From Anisus vortex (taxonomy: Eukaryota; Mollusca; Gastropoda; Planorbidae), in NCBI GenBank assembly GCA_949126835.1, contig OX421500.1, forward strand, positions 14,788,681-14,852,680: a DNA stretch of 64,000 bases, given 5' to 3'. A program made the translations under genes and the position numbers. Every line of letters starts with the position of its first letter. Position 1 is the stretch's first letter. The notes under the pieces were generated by a model, which was not told the DNA's origin, ran no database searches, and saw nothing but the letters and a program-made list of their open reading frames with translations. Shown piece after piece: positions 1-15,639 of this stretch.

Positions 1-299
1 ATAGTATTCAGTTTAATATGTGAACATGTAGACCATATAACGAATAAGTAAAAGTGTAGGCCAGCGGTCGGCAACCTACGGCACGTGAGCCAGACGCAAG
101 CTCAAATATTTATGTTGGACTATCAAATCACATTTTAAAAATTGGTTAAATGGAAGACACGCGAACTTATTGTCTATTTTTTTTTGTTGCGATCTCGCTT
201 TCTCCATGTGTCATCCAAAGCTGAGTTGTTAGCCTATCCGACTGCCATGCGGGTGATATGGGTTCCCTTCCGTACATATAGCTTTCTTTTTGTTTTCCA

Positions 300-1330
300 T
301 TCATATTACTTTTTTTTTGTCACCATAGGAAGTATACTGTTTTTGGCGAATTCTACTCCATTCCATGCAGGCGTGGTTCTACTGCTCTACTGGGGGTTTG
401 CCCTTCCAGTATAAGGTGTAGTCTTTTTCACGTAACATGCTGTCTGCAGCTAGTATTGTTTCTTAAATTTCTGCGATGTCTATTGTCAATCTCATCATTT
501 CTTTGTTTATGATCGCTGTTTTCCTGCTGTTGTTAGTTGGGTGTCGAAGGTAATACCAGGACACATCGTTCTCACATTCCAGGTTGTCAGTCTCAGAACA
601 GATAGTTTGTTGTTTTCCTTTTATTGTGTTGCTATGTTTAGCTGGTGCATTAATTACCATCAATTTCTTTCTAAGCTCCAAGCATCCTTTGGAGCAGGCA
701 TACAGTGGCGGATCAGCACCTTATTGTCTGGAGGCTGCCCAGATTAAGGCGGGCGGTAGCTGATCAATGAGGTGCGATAACCTCTCCCACCGACAGAGGC
801 AACACGTAGCGTCCGTGCCTTACACCAATCGGTTGGATTTATCACCCGTAACTGCTACCTCCTAAGTTGGTTTTCGGCTTTGTACCAGCACCGAAGAGTC
901 CACTCCTGGGCGTATGCCTGGGCCTTGATAAGGAGATTGTGAATTGTACATGCATCACCCTTTTCGGCATATCCCAAAGAAATGCCAAGCACTAAATTTG
1001 AAGCCGATTTTACTGCTGAAGCTGCCGTAAGGAAAGCCTAGCAGGTGTTCCTAACGCCGTAGAGGCGCGCTCCTGATTTATGGTTTACTCCTATTGCATT
1101 TTCTATGTCCGCGGGGGTTTATGATCATAGTGTTCCATCTTCTAGATGTAGTTCCTTCCCAGACTGACGGGTACTATCGGCTTGAAGCTTTTGATTTTGA
1201 AGCACACTATTTCAGCCTTCGCCCCCTGCCTCTGTTAGTAGAAGCAGTTACGCTGGGCTTAGTAGCGAAACCTCTCGAACTGGCCAGAGATCGGACTTGG
1301 TTGCCAAATGCTGTTTGAGACTATACCTTA
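300..1330 (-). mobile_element. Decayed 5' part of a LINE (endonuclease start)
   Basis: On the minus strand, about 597-562 reads TTWNVRTM, the conserved opening of an EEP (AP-type) endonuclease of non-LTR retrotransposons. About 520-450 then reads SRKTAIINKEM and LTIDIAEI, and about 435-393 reads REKDYTLYWKGKPP. The better-preserved LINE at 25067-28193 has matching segments (ARKTAVIDREL, LNVDIAAL, ANYTFYWQGKP). The segments lie in different frames and are separated by stops, so this is a relic. The stretch 600-1330 would be the element's 5' untranslated or ORF1 side; no domain is recognised there. The reverse transcriptase part is absent. Confidence 0.6.
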
Positions 1331-1412
1331 TTGAAGCATTTTATCAGCAGTGGGAGCTTATCTGGCATTGACACCACCGTCTATGTTTCTATAACATAAG
1401 ATTATTATTGTT

Positions 1413-1750
1413 TAATATGTTAACTATAGGCTTTAGGATGACTATACAATTATTTCAGATAATAACCTACAAATATATTGCATCTACTACTAGTAATAGT
1501 TATTTTTATAAGGGTAAATACACGTTGATAATAAAGCAACTATTCGATACATATCATCATCATCATCCCCTGACCGTTGTGGTCGCTGAAATGGACACCT
1601 CAGCAGTCGATACCTATATAATTAGTTAAAGTATACATGTTAAGGATTATAATATTTTTATTTAGCCAGAAATAACAGACTATATACCACTTTAGATTCA
1701 TTTAGAAGTCCAAGGCAGAACTGAAGCACTACCTTAGATTAGTCTAAATA
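1413..1750. repeat. Diverged copy of the DNA upstream of the GPCR exons
   Basis: This stretch aligns, with many changes, to 12590-12950 and 43765-44115. Shared landmarks are taggctttaggat, atattgcatctactacta, a gccagaaata block and a final ctaccttaga block. In the two other places this sequence leads into the GPCR exon. Here no GPCR sequence follows, so it is an older, truncated copy of the same flank. Confidence 0.6.
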
Positions 1751-4700
1751 GAAACAAGCTTTTGTTCTTAATTCAAGGTTGTAACACACAAAAAAACTGA
1801 TTCACCTAATATTTTATCCAATTTATCCACATAAGAAACTAGGCCAGTTCTCCGGATTGTCAACATAGTATGATTCATGTTATAAACATATAAACCTACC
1901 TAATCTTTATAACTGAAAAAACCAGAATTAAAAAGGGAAAAACATAGAAAGACATTGAATTTAAAAAAAAAAATTTATAGTAATTAACAGACAATTATGT
2001 GCATTAAGTGCTTATACGTGAAACTGAAATTGTAAAAAAAAAAACAACAACGAAATCTTCTTTGAACTTTAGTCGTAACAAATAAAATATAATGTAGGCC
2101 TACATATTTAAAACACAAGACATTTATAATGTAAAATGTGCATGTAGCTATCTCAGCTCTTTCTCATTCAATGCACCTATTAAAAAAAGTTAAGTACCCG
2201 TCGGACCGAATCGATCCATAGTACTAGTGAAGCAGCGTTCAGCAGTTTCTGTGGCCACGGCATACTTGGTGATTGTGTGGCCAGCACTATGCAATAATAA
2301 TAAATTGATGTTTTTTATGATTTTAAGGCAAATAGTGTTGAACATATTAGATCAGTGTCAATTTTCAGTTTTAAGTTAAACAAATGACGTTCAGTTGCAT
2401 ATTTACATTTCAAAATTCTATAAATTTGCACTTTATTCTTAATGCTAAATTCAATCTTTTTTATGTTACGATTTGTTGTTAAATGAAGAATCAAAGTTTG
2501 TTTAAATCATTGATTTAGAAGTAAACTATTTATTTAGAATGTTTAAATGCTTTTTGTGTAAAACAACCTTGCTATAATATGTGTAGTCTTGTGGCGTTGA
2601 AAGCAAACAATAAAGTGTTTAACGCTTTAATATGAAAATAGCGCCGCAGTTTGACGAGGTCGCTGGGTCAATGTGACCCTCAAGATTGAACACTTTTGTA
2701 CCTGTTGTAGACAAGGACGTAATATAAATATAGGCATTGAATTCATATGTTTACGTGCATTGCCTAATCACTGTTCTATTTAAAGAAAATATTGAACGGG
2801 TCAATACTTATCAAAACATTTTCGTACGTCATCCAGAGTTTCTGGGATTTATTGGTTTCATTGAATTTGAGTCTACGATAAAATGTTATTGATTATGGAA
2901 TTGTCAATCTATATGTATTTCAATCAACCTATCAATCAATCTGTCTGTCTGTTATTCTGTTTGTCTCTATGCACGACTGTTTGCTTGATTACATGTCTTC
3001 TTTAATTCAGATAGTTCATCTATCATATCGCATAACTCTATATCATTAACTCCCTATTTCTTATATCTAATTATATAAATATTAATAACTTTCTATTCAT
3101 CGGTTACTATATGTATCAATTTATTTCTCTATTTATATATCCATCGAAAAATAAATCAATTAATATAATATATCAATTAATCAGTCTATGTGTTAATTTC
3201 ATCTAACTATTTATCTATATATCTATTAATAGATATTTACATTCTATCTATCTTACATGTGCATTACATCAACAGCTCTAATGACGTTCCAAAAGCCTAG
3301 TACATAATTCAGACCTATATAATGATATCTTTGCCCTACCATTGTAGTATTAAAATTATAACTTTCCGGTTATTGTAGCTTATTATTGTTATATGTAGCT
3401 CTATTTATAAGAATATGCATTTTACACAGGCAACGCCGGGCAATTGAGCTTTTTGTTTACTTGCCTATTTTCAACCAGATTACAATATTTATTTTAAATT
3501 GATAGATCTCTAGATCTCTATTCATTGTAGTTTTCGAATATTTTTTCTGTGGCTGATACAGGACTATTTATTTCCCCTCGGGCAACGCTGGGGAATATAG
3601 CTCGTAATTATATATTGTCAGATATACAGATAGATAGAGAGATAGATGGGTAGATAGATATAACGTAGGTGAAAAAAATAACCAAACGTCACGGTTGCAC
3701 AAGTTTGCCCAATAATATTTTTTTTCCCAATATTAACAATACATTTTACTCGAATGTAACTATAGACTACGTCATTTGACAGTTTGAAGTGTTGAATATC
3801 AACATGGATCTAGATTCTAGATAATGTGGTCGTATTAATACAACATCGATTTTATTTTTGCCGATATTACCATAATACTGGAAGGAAAAGAAATGCATTC
3901 AAAAAGCATTTGGCAAGTTTACCTTTTGGTCTTAATTTGTGATTTTGTTTATGTGGAGGAAAGGGGAATGTGGGGCGTTACATGGCAACAAGGGCCTTGG
4001 TCACGGTCGATTGTGATTTGAGATTTAAAACGTTCCTGAAACCAACTTCGTTACGTCAATTTGGCGTCTTTCGTTTAGGAGACCAGTACACTCTAGCATA
4101 AGGGAAAGTACACAGAAGGTAAATAACTCACAATTGTTTAGTACTAAATGGTTTAACTTAGAAAGAAAGAAAAAAAAGCTATGTAAATTTAATTGTTAAA
4201 TTATTCATTAAGGACTACTGGATCAAAAACTATCATTTTTTTAATAGACGTTTATTATTTTAGAAGGTATATATAAAAATAATAAACAGTGCAATTTTTA
4301 CATTGCGGTATAATATCATAGATTCAACGCAGTCAATTTCCTTTATACTACCGTCTTACATAATTCGTATAAATGATTTTTATATTAAGGGATGTTCTCA
4401 ATAGCGACGTGAATTGTTTTAATATCCCACAATTTAAAGAGAAAAAAGATTAAACTATTTTGTTACTATTACTTATAAGGAATAAAGTAAACAAAATATA
4501 ACGTCATACTCGAGTATTTTTTTTTTAATTATAAGTACAACCTTGAAACTCTCCAAGCCAAATTACCGATGCATATCTTTAAAAAACAAATTTAGATTTT
4601 GCCGCGTCAAAAAATGGCTAACTGGATGCAAGGTGAATGGGAAATCCAGATAGGGCCACGCGTTCGTAACATATTATATATAATATTATATATATCATAT

Positions 4701-4785
4701 ACATAAATCTCAAAAGGTGGGGCTATGTATGTATGTATGTGTGAAAATACTATATAGGTTGTTTTAATATTTTACTTACTTACGC
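1750..4785. other. AT-rich non-coding stretch with microsatellites
   Basis: No reading frame or RNA gene could be supported. It contains a partial SINE-like segment at about 2190-2300 that resembles 11045-11150. Degenerate TATC/ATCT microsatellite runs lie at about 2930-3260 and 3620-3665. Two copies of a gcaacgc hairpin motif lie near 3428 and 3580. Confidence 0.5.
2190..2300 (-). repeat. Partial tRNA-derived SINE-like copy
   Basis: The stretch from aagtaccc through gtgtggccagcac matches the first part of the repeats at 11041-11285 and 36165-36410. Those copies end in a degenerate Pol III B box. This copy stops before the B box. Confidence 0.45.
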
Positions 4786-4789
4786 CCGT

Positions 4790-5010
4790 CAACCCATCTT
4801 AATGGTTTCGGCTTGCAAGGTCAAGCCTCCAAGTGTTTCTTGGGCGACCCATCTTATTTTTTTTCCTTGGGGATTCCATCCCAATGCCTGCCTTGTAATA
4901 TTATTTGCTGGTTTGCGAAGTGTGTGACCTATACAACCCCACCTTCACTTCCTGATCTCCTTCTTAGTAGAGGCTTGGCCGGTCCTTTGGAGTTTCCTGA
5001 TGTATACATT
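4790..5010 (-). mobile_element. LINE ORF2 3'-end remnant
   Basis: The minus strand reads [20 protein letters not shown], then NPQGKK, and ends with [16 protein letters not shown]. This resembles the conserved C-terminal tail of many animal non-LTR retrotransposon ORF2 proteins (pattern IGHxLR...ALxWNPQGKR...TWRR..E). No catalytic domain remains. I infer an isolated 3' fragment left by 5' truncation and decay. Confidence 0.6.
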
Positions 5011-5035
5011 TAACTATTGCTCTGATCCGTTAAAC

Positions 5036-5038
5036 GGA

Positions 5039-5090
<52 letters not shown>

Positions 5091-5590
5091 CTATATATAT
5101 GTTTGAGTGAAAAAATAAGGAGTTCGAAAGAGCTCCGACGCGCCTCCTATTGAAAAAAAAATGAAATTAAATAACATTTATAACGATTGTCTATGAAATA
5201 TAAGTAAATAATATAATATATAAAACCTCAGACGGAACCAAAAAAGCTATAAAATGTTTTGTTCATTTTGTTTTTATTACAACAGCAACAGTTAGATCTA
5301 ATAGTTTATTCTAAAGTTTTGAAAGCAGATCTACAAACAAACAAATAAAAGTAAACATTTCAACAATATATTGTGTAATTTTATCATTGTTTAATTTAAT
5401 AGTTAGCATTAATAATCAATATTTAATAATACAGCTAGGTAAATTGAAGTTTAATAAAACGTCTAGTTAATTCCCCCCCCCCCCCCAAACAAACCGAATG
5501 CCAAGGGGCATAGCCCTTAGCGTTAATTCTTGCCCCTTTATTTATTAATGTTGGGTACGTTGTCAGTGTGTCCACGTCTACGACTGAACA
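5036..5590. other. Simple repeats and CDA upstream region
   Basis: A (TC)n run leads into a (TA)n run at about 5040-5090, followed by AT-rich sequence and a poly-C tract at about 5471-5486. This lies just upstream of the cytidine deaminase start codon at 5594. I see no convincing TATA box or initiator, so the promoter is not placed. Confidence 0.5.
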
Positions 5591-5593
5591 AAA

Positions 5594-10512
<4,919 letters not shown>

Positions 10513-10785
10513 AATGCATCTCGATATAAAAGATATATCGCATCGCAAAAAGTTTTTTTCAGAAAAAGAAAAGGACTCGGAATTATAATTTTGGTCACAA
10601 ATAGTAAAATATTTATTTACTAAAAAATACAATTTAAAACATACATTTTAAATATTTTTTTTGGACTTTTTAAAGTTAAACAAAAAGATATAATCAATTA
10701 AAATATTGAAAAAGTTTCATTTCAGCTTATTGTTTAGTAAGCAGAAGTAGAAGTATAAAGCTATTGTCATAAAAGTTACTCTGTG

Positions 10786-11036
10786 TTAAAAGGTGTCATA
10801 AAATATGAGTCTGGTCAAATGATGTCATTAAACAAGTATTTAGATAAAATATAACAAAAGAAAAGATAAAGGATACATTATATGTATGTATGTCGAAATG
10901 AAGTAATTAAATGTATGTCTGTCGAAAGGAAGTAATTAGGCCTAAATGTTTGTCTGTCGAAAAGAAGTCATTAACAGTATGTCTGTCGAAATGAGGTCAC
11001 TAAATATGTGTCGGGGTAAATGATGTCATAAAATGT
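10786..11036. repeat. Degenerate minisatellite, about 28-bp units
   Basis: Units built on atgtatgtctgtcgaaatgaa and variants with gtcataaa or gtcattaa are repeated with changes. Further units on the theme atgatgtcataaaatgtatg lie at 11283-11325 and 12452-12570, on the far sides of a SINE and of a long-TIR element. The array was therefore probably split by those insertions. The duplicate array lies at about 35905-36160. Confidence 0.6.
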
Positions 11037-11040
11037 ACAA

Positions 11041-11285
11041 GTAAAGTTAAGTACCCTACGGACCAAATGGATCATAAGGGCCGGTGAAACAGCGTTCACC
11101 AGTTACTGTTGATTGTCATACTAGAAGATGTGTGGCCAGCACAATGCTCAGTCACCTTTACTTTATCCCTACACATGTCAGGTACCATTCATAGCTGGGT
11201 AGACTCAGGGAAAGTCTCAGATCCAGGCAAGAAAATATCATAGTCTTCACCAGAATTCAAACCCATGACATTCGGATACGCCAGT
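11041..11285 (-). repeat. tRNA-derived SINE (minus strand)
   Basis: The minus strand near 11265 reads gggtttgaattctggtg, a degenerate Pol III B box (consensus GGTTCGANTCC). Upstream are blocks typical of mollusc SINE-like repeats (ccattcatagctgggtagac, caggtacc). The element interrupts the minisatellite and has an equivalent at 36165-36410. Confidence 0.55.
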
Positions 11286-11442
11286 CATAAAATGTATGTC
11301 TGTGCTAATCTTATCTAATCTTATACATTAAAGAGAAGATTATTGCATCCTACGCTCATCCGCGGTCCGAGTCTAGTCTTGCATTTTTATAAGTGTTTTA
11401 AATGATGTTAAGTTACTGGTTTTCCTGGTTTGTTCAGGCAAT

Positions 11443-12451
11443 TGTTACGACCACAATCCCCTTTCTGTCAAAAACGTGTAAATGTTGTTGATAATTCTCG
11501 TTAGTCCTAAGGTAGACTTTGGTTATTATCATTTATATTTCAGTATTACACAAACTCTCCTTACTGTCTTGGGCACGAAATCAGGATTTGCGTTCTAACA
11601 GTTCCTTTCCTTGACGTTGTAGTTGTTACGAATGTCGGTCATGCCCGAATGCTACTCGGGAAGAAAGAGTACTTATATGCATTTGTTCTCGCATAGGAGA
11701 TAAGAAAAGTGTTTTTTTCTATATGTTTATCTGGTGATAATGATGTATCACATATTGGTGGTTCCAAGTATTGGAACACACAATGCTTATCCCCCCCCCT
11801 CTTTTTCTCCCTACACAAGATTTTGTGGGCGGGGCTTATTTTTCAATTTCCTTGACTTTTAGTACGAAGGCGAAAGATTCTTTGTAACTTTGGGATTCCG
11901 TGTTTATGTTGACCTCAAATTCTCGGAGTGGCTAGGAATGGTTTATTATTTCTGCATAGGGGAGTTCCTATCATTTTTTATTAGTTCTGTAATGATACCA
12001 TTATTTTCACCCCTCCTAGTAATAGGTCTGTCCCCCGCACCACTCTAATAGTATTTAATGATTTGTTTGTCTTAAAGGCAGTTAGTTTCGAGATAATTTC
12101 TTTTGAAGTCGCTTGTGTTTGCACTATTTTATTCTAACTGTACATAATCTTTATATTGTATATATATATATTTGAACATATCACCTGAATGAAACTATCA
12201 ACAACATTTAAACTGAAGCTTCCTCGTCAAGTTAATATTCTATTGTGTTGTCTACAATACTATAATATTTATTTACTACTCTAACGTCAGGGAAAAAAAC
12301 TGTTAGAACGCAAATCCTGAGTTTGTGCCCAATACCATAGGGAGCGTTCGTGTAATACTGAAACATAAATAATAATAACTAAAGTCTACCCTGCGAGACT
12401 TTTCAACGATAACTACACGGCTCTGACCACAAGGAGATTGTGGACGTAACA
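11443..12451. mobile_element. Non-autonomous DNA transposon, long inverted repeats
   Basis: The two ends form inverted repeats of roughly 185 bases. The left arm (11443-11630) starts tgttacgaccacaatc, and the right arm (about 12265-12451) reads the same on the other strand as tgttacgtccacaatc. Both arms share internal blocks such as gtagactttggttatt versus gtagactttagttatt and caggatttgcgttctaacag. The central 640 bases hold no coding frame, so this is a non-autonomous element or MITE. It sits inside the minisatellite array. The tandem copy spans 36560-43596 and is interrupted by LTR element 1. The superfamily cannot be assigned; no clear target duplication was found. Confidence 0.75.
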
Positions 12452-12969
12452 GATGTCATAAGTTGTATGTCTGTGCTAATGATGTCATAAAATGTATGTC
12501 TGTGCTAATGATGTCATAAAATGTATGTAAGGGTAAATGATGTCATGAAATGTATGTTTGGGTCTAGGATACACCCTTCGTCATTAATGGGTTAATATAT
12601 TAACTTTAGGCTTTAGGATTTCTAAAAAAATAACCTCGGAATATATTGCATCTACTACTAGTTATAGTTTTTATGAGGACAAATAAATGTTCGTTATAAA
12701 GCAATCATTTAAATTCCTATAAGGTTAGTGCAATAAAATTACATTTTTTTCTTGTCGTTGATAATGTCATAAATGCATTGAGCACATATATGTGCTATTC
12801 TATGGTGCTTTGGGTCTGAGTCAACATCAGTAGGTGTTGACAACTTTAAAAAGTCTATGTGCCAGAAATACTTGACTTTCTACCATTCAAAGGTCATTTA
12901 AGAAAAAAGAACTGTATTTACTGAAGGAGTACCTTAGAGCATTCTAGAAAAAAAAGTAAATATTTTTTC

Positions 12970-14714
12970 TTGCTGTTATGCTGTCCATACCCGCCCTGGT
13001 CACTTACAGAGACGTGGTTAATCCAGTTCTGGTCAACAGCGACCACCCACGTGTTCATGCATTCGTTTGAAACCAAGCTGTTTAACACATCTTTAAAGAC
13101 TATGAACCTGGAAGGTGGTTCTCGGGCTATTTATAGGAACAACTTTTTATTCTTGTCCACTCATTACATAGACTGTCTTTTGTTGACGATTTTCTACATC
13201 GATATGTTGCGCCTCTTTCTCATCCTCATATTCTTCGACAGCCAAGTGGCAAAGACCATAGTTTGTATTCACACAAAAGCATTTTCAGATGTTAACTTTC
13301 TACAACCAACGCTCAGTGTCCACCCCGAACTCGGCAGTACCAGAAGTCAACCCGTTAGCTACAACTGCGCAACATCTAACGTTGTGATACGAGAAGCCAG
13401 CACCTTTGACGAAGACGGTCCGTATGAGCAATGCGACCAGTTGGAACAAGTATCAACAGTAGAAAACCCGCACACATATGAACAAGACAATCTTTCCCGA
13501 ATAGGAAAGCAAAATTCTAAGACGACATTTTTATCTTGGCATCATTCACTAAGATCCAAAGTAAATAATAATATACAGTCTTCTATAAAAAGCAAGCAAC
13601 ATAGTTTTCACTACCACATCAAAACGAACACAGCTAAAGTCCAAAATAATGATAACCCTGATGCATTTATCCAAATGAATGGGAACGATTTGCTTCGGTG
13701 TGACCTCTCAGCTTCCTCAGATAGAGACAAAGCCAAAAGCACCATCATAAACTTACACTGCGACGTCAACTCGACTCAAAAAAATGTTGGCGTTGGCAAA
13801 AAGTTTTGGAAATCGTATACAATCTCACAAATTAAGATCCAGGATACGAGCAAAAGCAATGAACGCCGTTGATATTAATGCTCTAAGTGCATCCAGTAAC
13901 AGCCTACTGTTGCGAAGATTTAAAAGTGCTGAGAACGTAAACTCCCTGACGCGTTTAAATAAGTTGCAGATGCCTGTTTTTCCGGACTTCCACGAGGATT
14001 TACTTCCAAAAAGCTCCAGCAGAAAACATAGAAGAGAAAAAGCTGCGGAAATAGGTCATGTGACCAAAAGTTGCGTTAACATTTAGATTTTGTAGGTGGT
14101 GAGGAAGATAAGGACAACCCTCAAAGGGCTTGCTCTGAAAAAACACTGACGCTATCCAAGAAAACCTCCCCGCAGGGCAAAAAGAAGATATGCGTAATCC
14201 CACTCACTGGGCTGTCTTTCAAAACTGCCCTCATGGCGCAAGAAAGCCAGGCGGAGTTGAATAGTTCAAAAGGGAGTAATTTGATAAACTTATCGCCAAT
14301 CGAAACAAATAACAAATCACATGCAGTCAAAATTGCAGAAATCCAAATAAATCCAAGCGGAGATAATCTTCACGTCACTCTAAGACCAAAGAGTCCATAC
14401 GTTGTCTCAGCAGGACGGACCTCTCACGCATCTACGATCAGTAAGAAATCGCAAGAGGGTACCAAGAATGCCCGCTCTCCCCGAGAAGAGTTCGTAAGCA
14501 CCGCGGACATTCTTCAGGAGCATCACAATCGAGGATCGTTGCATCCTTTTAGGACCAGCAGAATGTTATTTACAATCTCACTTGTCTTCGTCATCAGCTT
14601 TCTCCCATTCTTTATCATCGCTCATGCTCTGGTCCGATCCTCTGTTGGGTCCAACTTATACATCTCCCTCACAGACGCTGCGGTCAGCATCTTCATCCGC
14701 TCCTCCCTCATCAG
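12970..14714 (+). pseudogene. Class A GPCR 3' exon, copy A, truncated
   Basis: Relic of a rhodopsin-like receptor. The first frame (12970-13872) holds an ECL2/TM5-like stretch (SFETKLFNTSLKT, then a hydrophobic segment before QVAKTIVCIHTKAF). A long polar third intracellular loop follows and is broken by frame changes near 13870 and 14086. The frame 14233-14714 then carries TM6 (MLFTISLVFVISFLPFFII) and the start of TM7. TM7 is cut after SSLI; the NPIIYG motif seen in copies B and C is gone because a 551-bp deletion joins this exon to an antisense LINE fragment. TM1-4 were not found. I infer a non-functional copy. The ligand class cannot be told. Confidence 0.7.
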
Positions 14715-15030
14715 AATGGTGTCAAACGTGACCTTTGCTTTTGCTTTGAGTCTCCTAAGGCTGAACAGCCCGCCATCAGTTGGGTACCTATTGTAAACTC
14801 CCCTTCACCCATACCTAAATGCATCACTGAGCATGGCTGCGAACATAATACTAAACAGTGTTGGAGCCAGAACACATGTTACACATCCCTGCTTGACGCC
14901 ATTAGTAACTGGGAAGGGTTCAAACACTTCTCCGTTGTCCTGGACACAGGCCTGCATTCCGTCGCGGAACTGCCTTACCGTAGGTATGAACTTTCTTGGG
15001 TAGTCAAAATTTGCCATGATTGTGCTCACT
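14715..15030 (-). mobile_element. LINE reverse transcriptase fragment, copy A
   Basis: The minus strand reads YPRKFIPTVRQFRDGMQAC, then VTNGVKQGC and VLAPTLFSIMFAAML, the palm region of a non-LTR reverse transcriptase. A two-codon insertion (TC) splits the usual GVKQGCVLAP motif. The FADD part found in copy C was removed by the deletion that created the junction at 14714/14715. Confidence 0.75.
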
Positions 15031-15083
15031 ATACTTTAGAGATAAAAAAATCAAAGTGTCAATACTACGTAAACCATACTATA

Positions 15084-15635
15084 TACTATTTTACACCATT
15101 ACTGTCCATACTATTGAACGAACCGCCATCTTGGATCAAAATTACAACAAATATACATGTCTTTACACTATCAGGGCGAATTAAAAGTGGCTGTAGAGGA
15201 ATACGTCTGTGGACATTTTATCTGCTTTGCTTAGACAGACCCGTGAACAGTGGCAAGTAAAGTTGGATGTCTGGCTATATAAACAAACAATATCGCAATA
15301 CCAACTACATTACAACAAAAGAAGAATATGCACACCAGACGAAGAATTATTGAGCGTCAGCCTCCGGTCAAACTATCTACCATACGCAACAAGAAATATA
15401 GGCCTGTCGTCAAGATTTCAGTCAACAATAGCTGACTACTAATGAACTTTTTCTTGCATGATAATTGTGTGATTGTGTGTGCGATTGTCTATTTTTAGAA
15501 GTATATTTCTGTGCCTGTATATAAATTACAAATATTTATTTTATTTTGTTTAAAATATGCTGAAGGACAAAACATCTGTAATCAAGACAAATTTCCATTT
15601 GTTTGGATCAATAAAGAAATCTTATCTTATCTTAT
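15084..15635 (+). mobile_element. 552-bp retroposon with (ATCTT)n tail, copy A
   Basis: Present at the same place in copy C (46817-47368) but absent from copy B, where actatatttgcc is continuous near 24310. It ends in the short tail aatcttatcttatcttat, as expected of a retroposon. A 77-codon frame (15209-15442) is the same in both copies and includes CTPDEELLSVSLRSNYLP, which faintly resembles part of a LINE endonuclease. The match is weak and the family is not assigned. Confidence 0.6.
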
Positions 15636-15639
15636 ATTT

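Noticed and set aside
142..414. Plus-strand 90-codon frame with hydrophobic character
   Set aside because: It overlaps the antisense LINE endonuclease relic, and its hydrophobicity comes from T-rich sequence.
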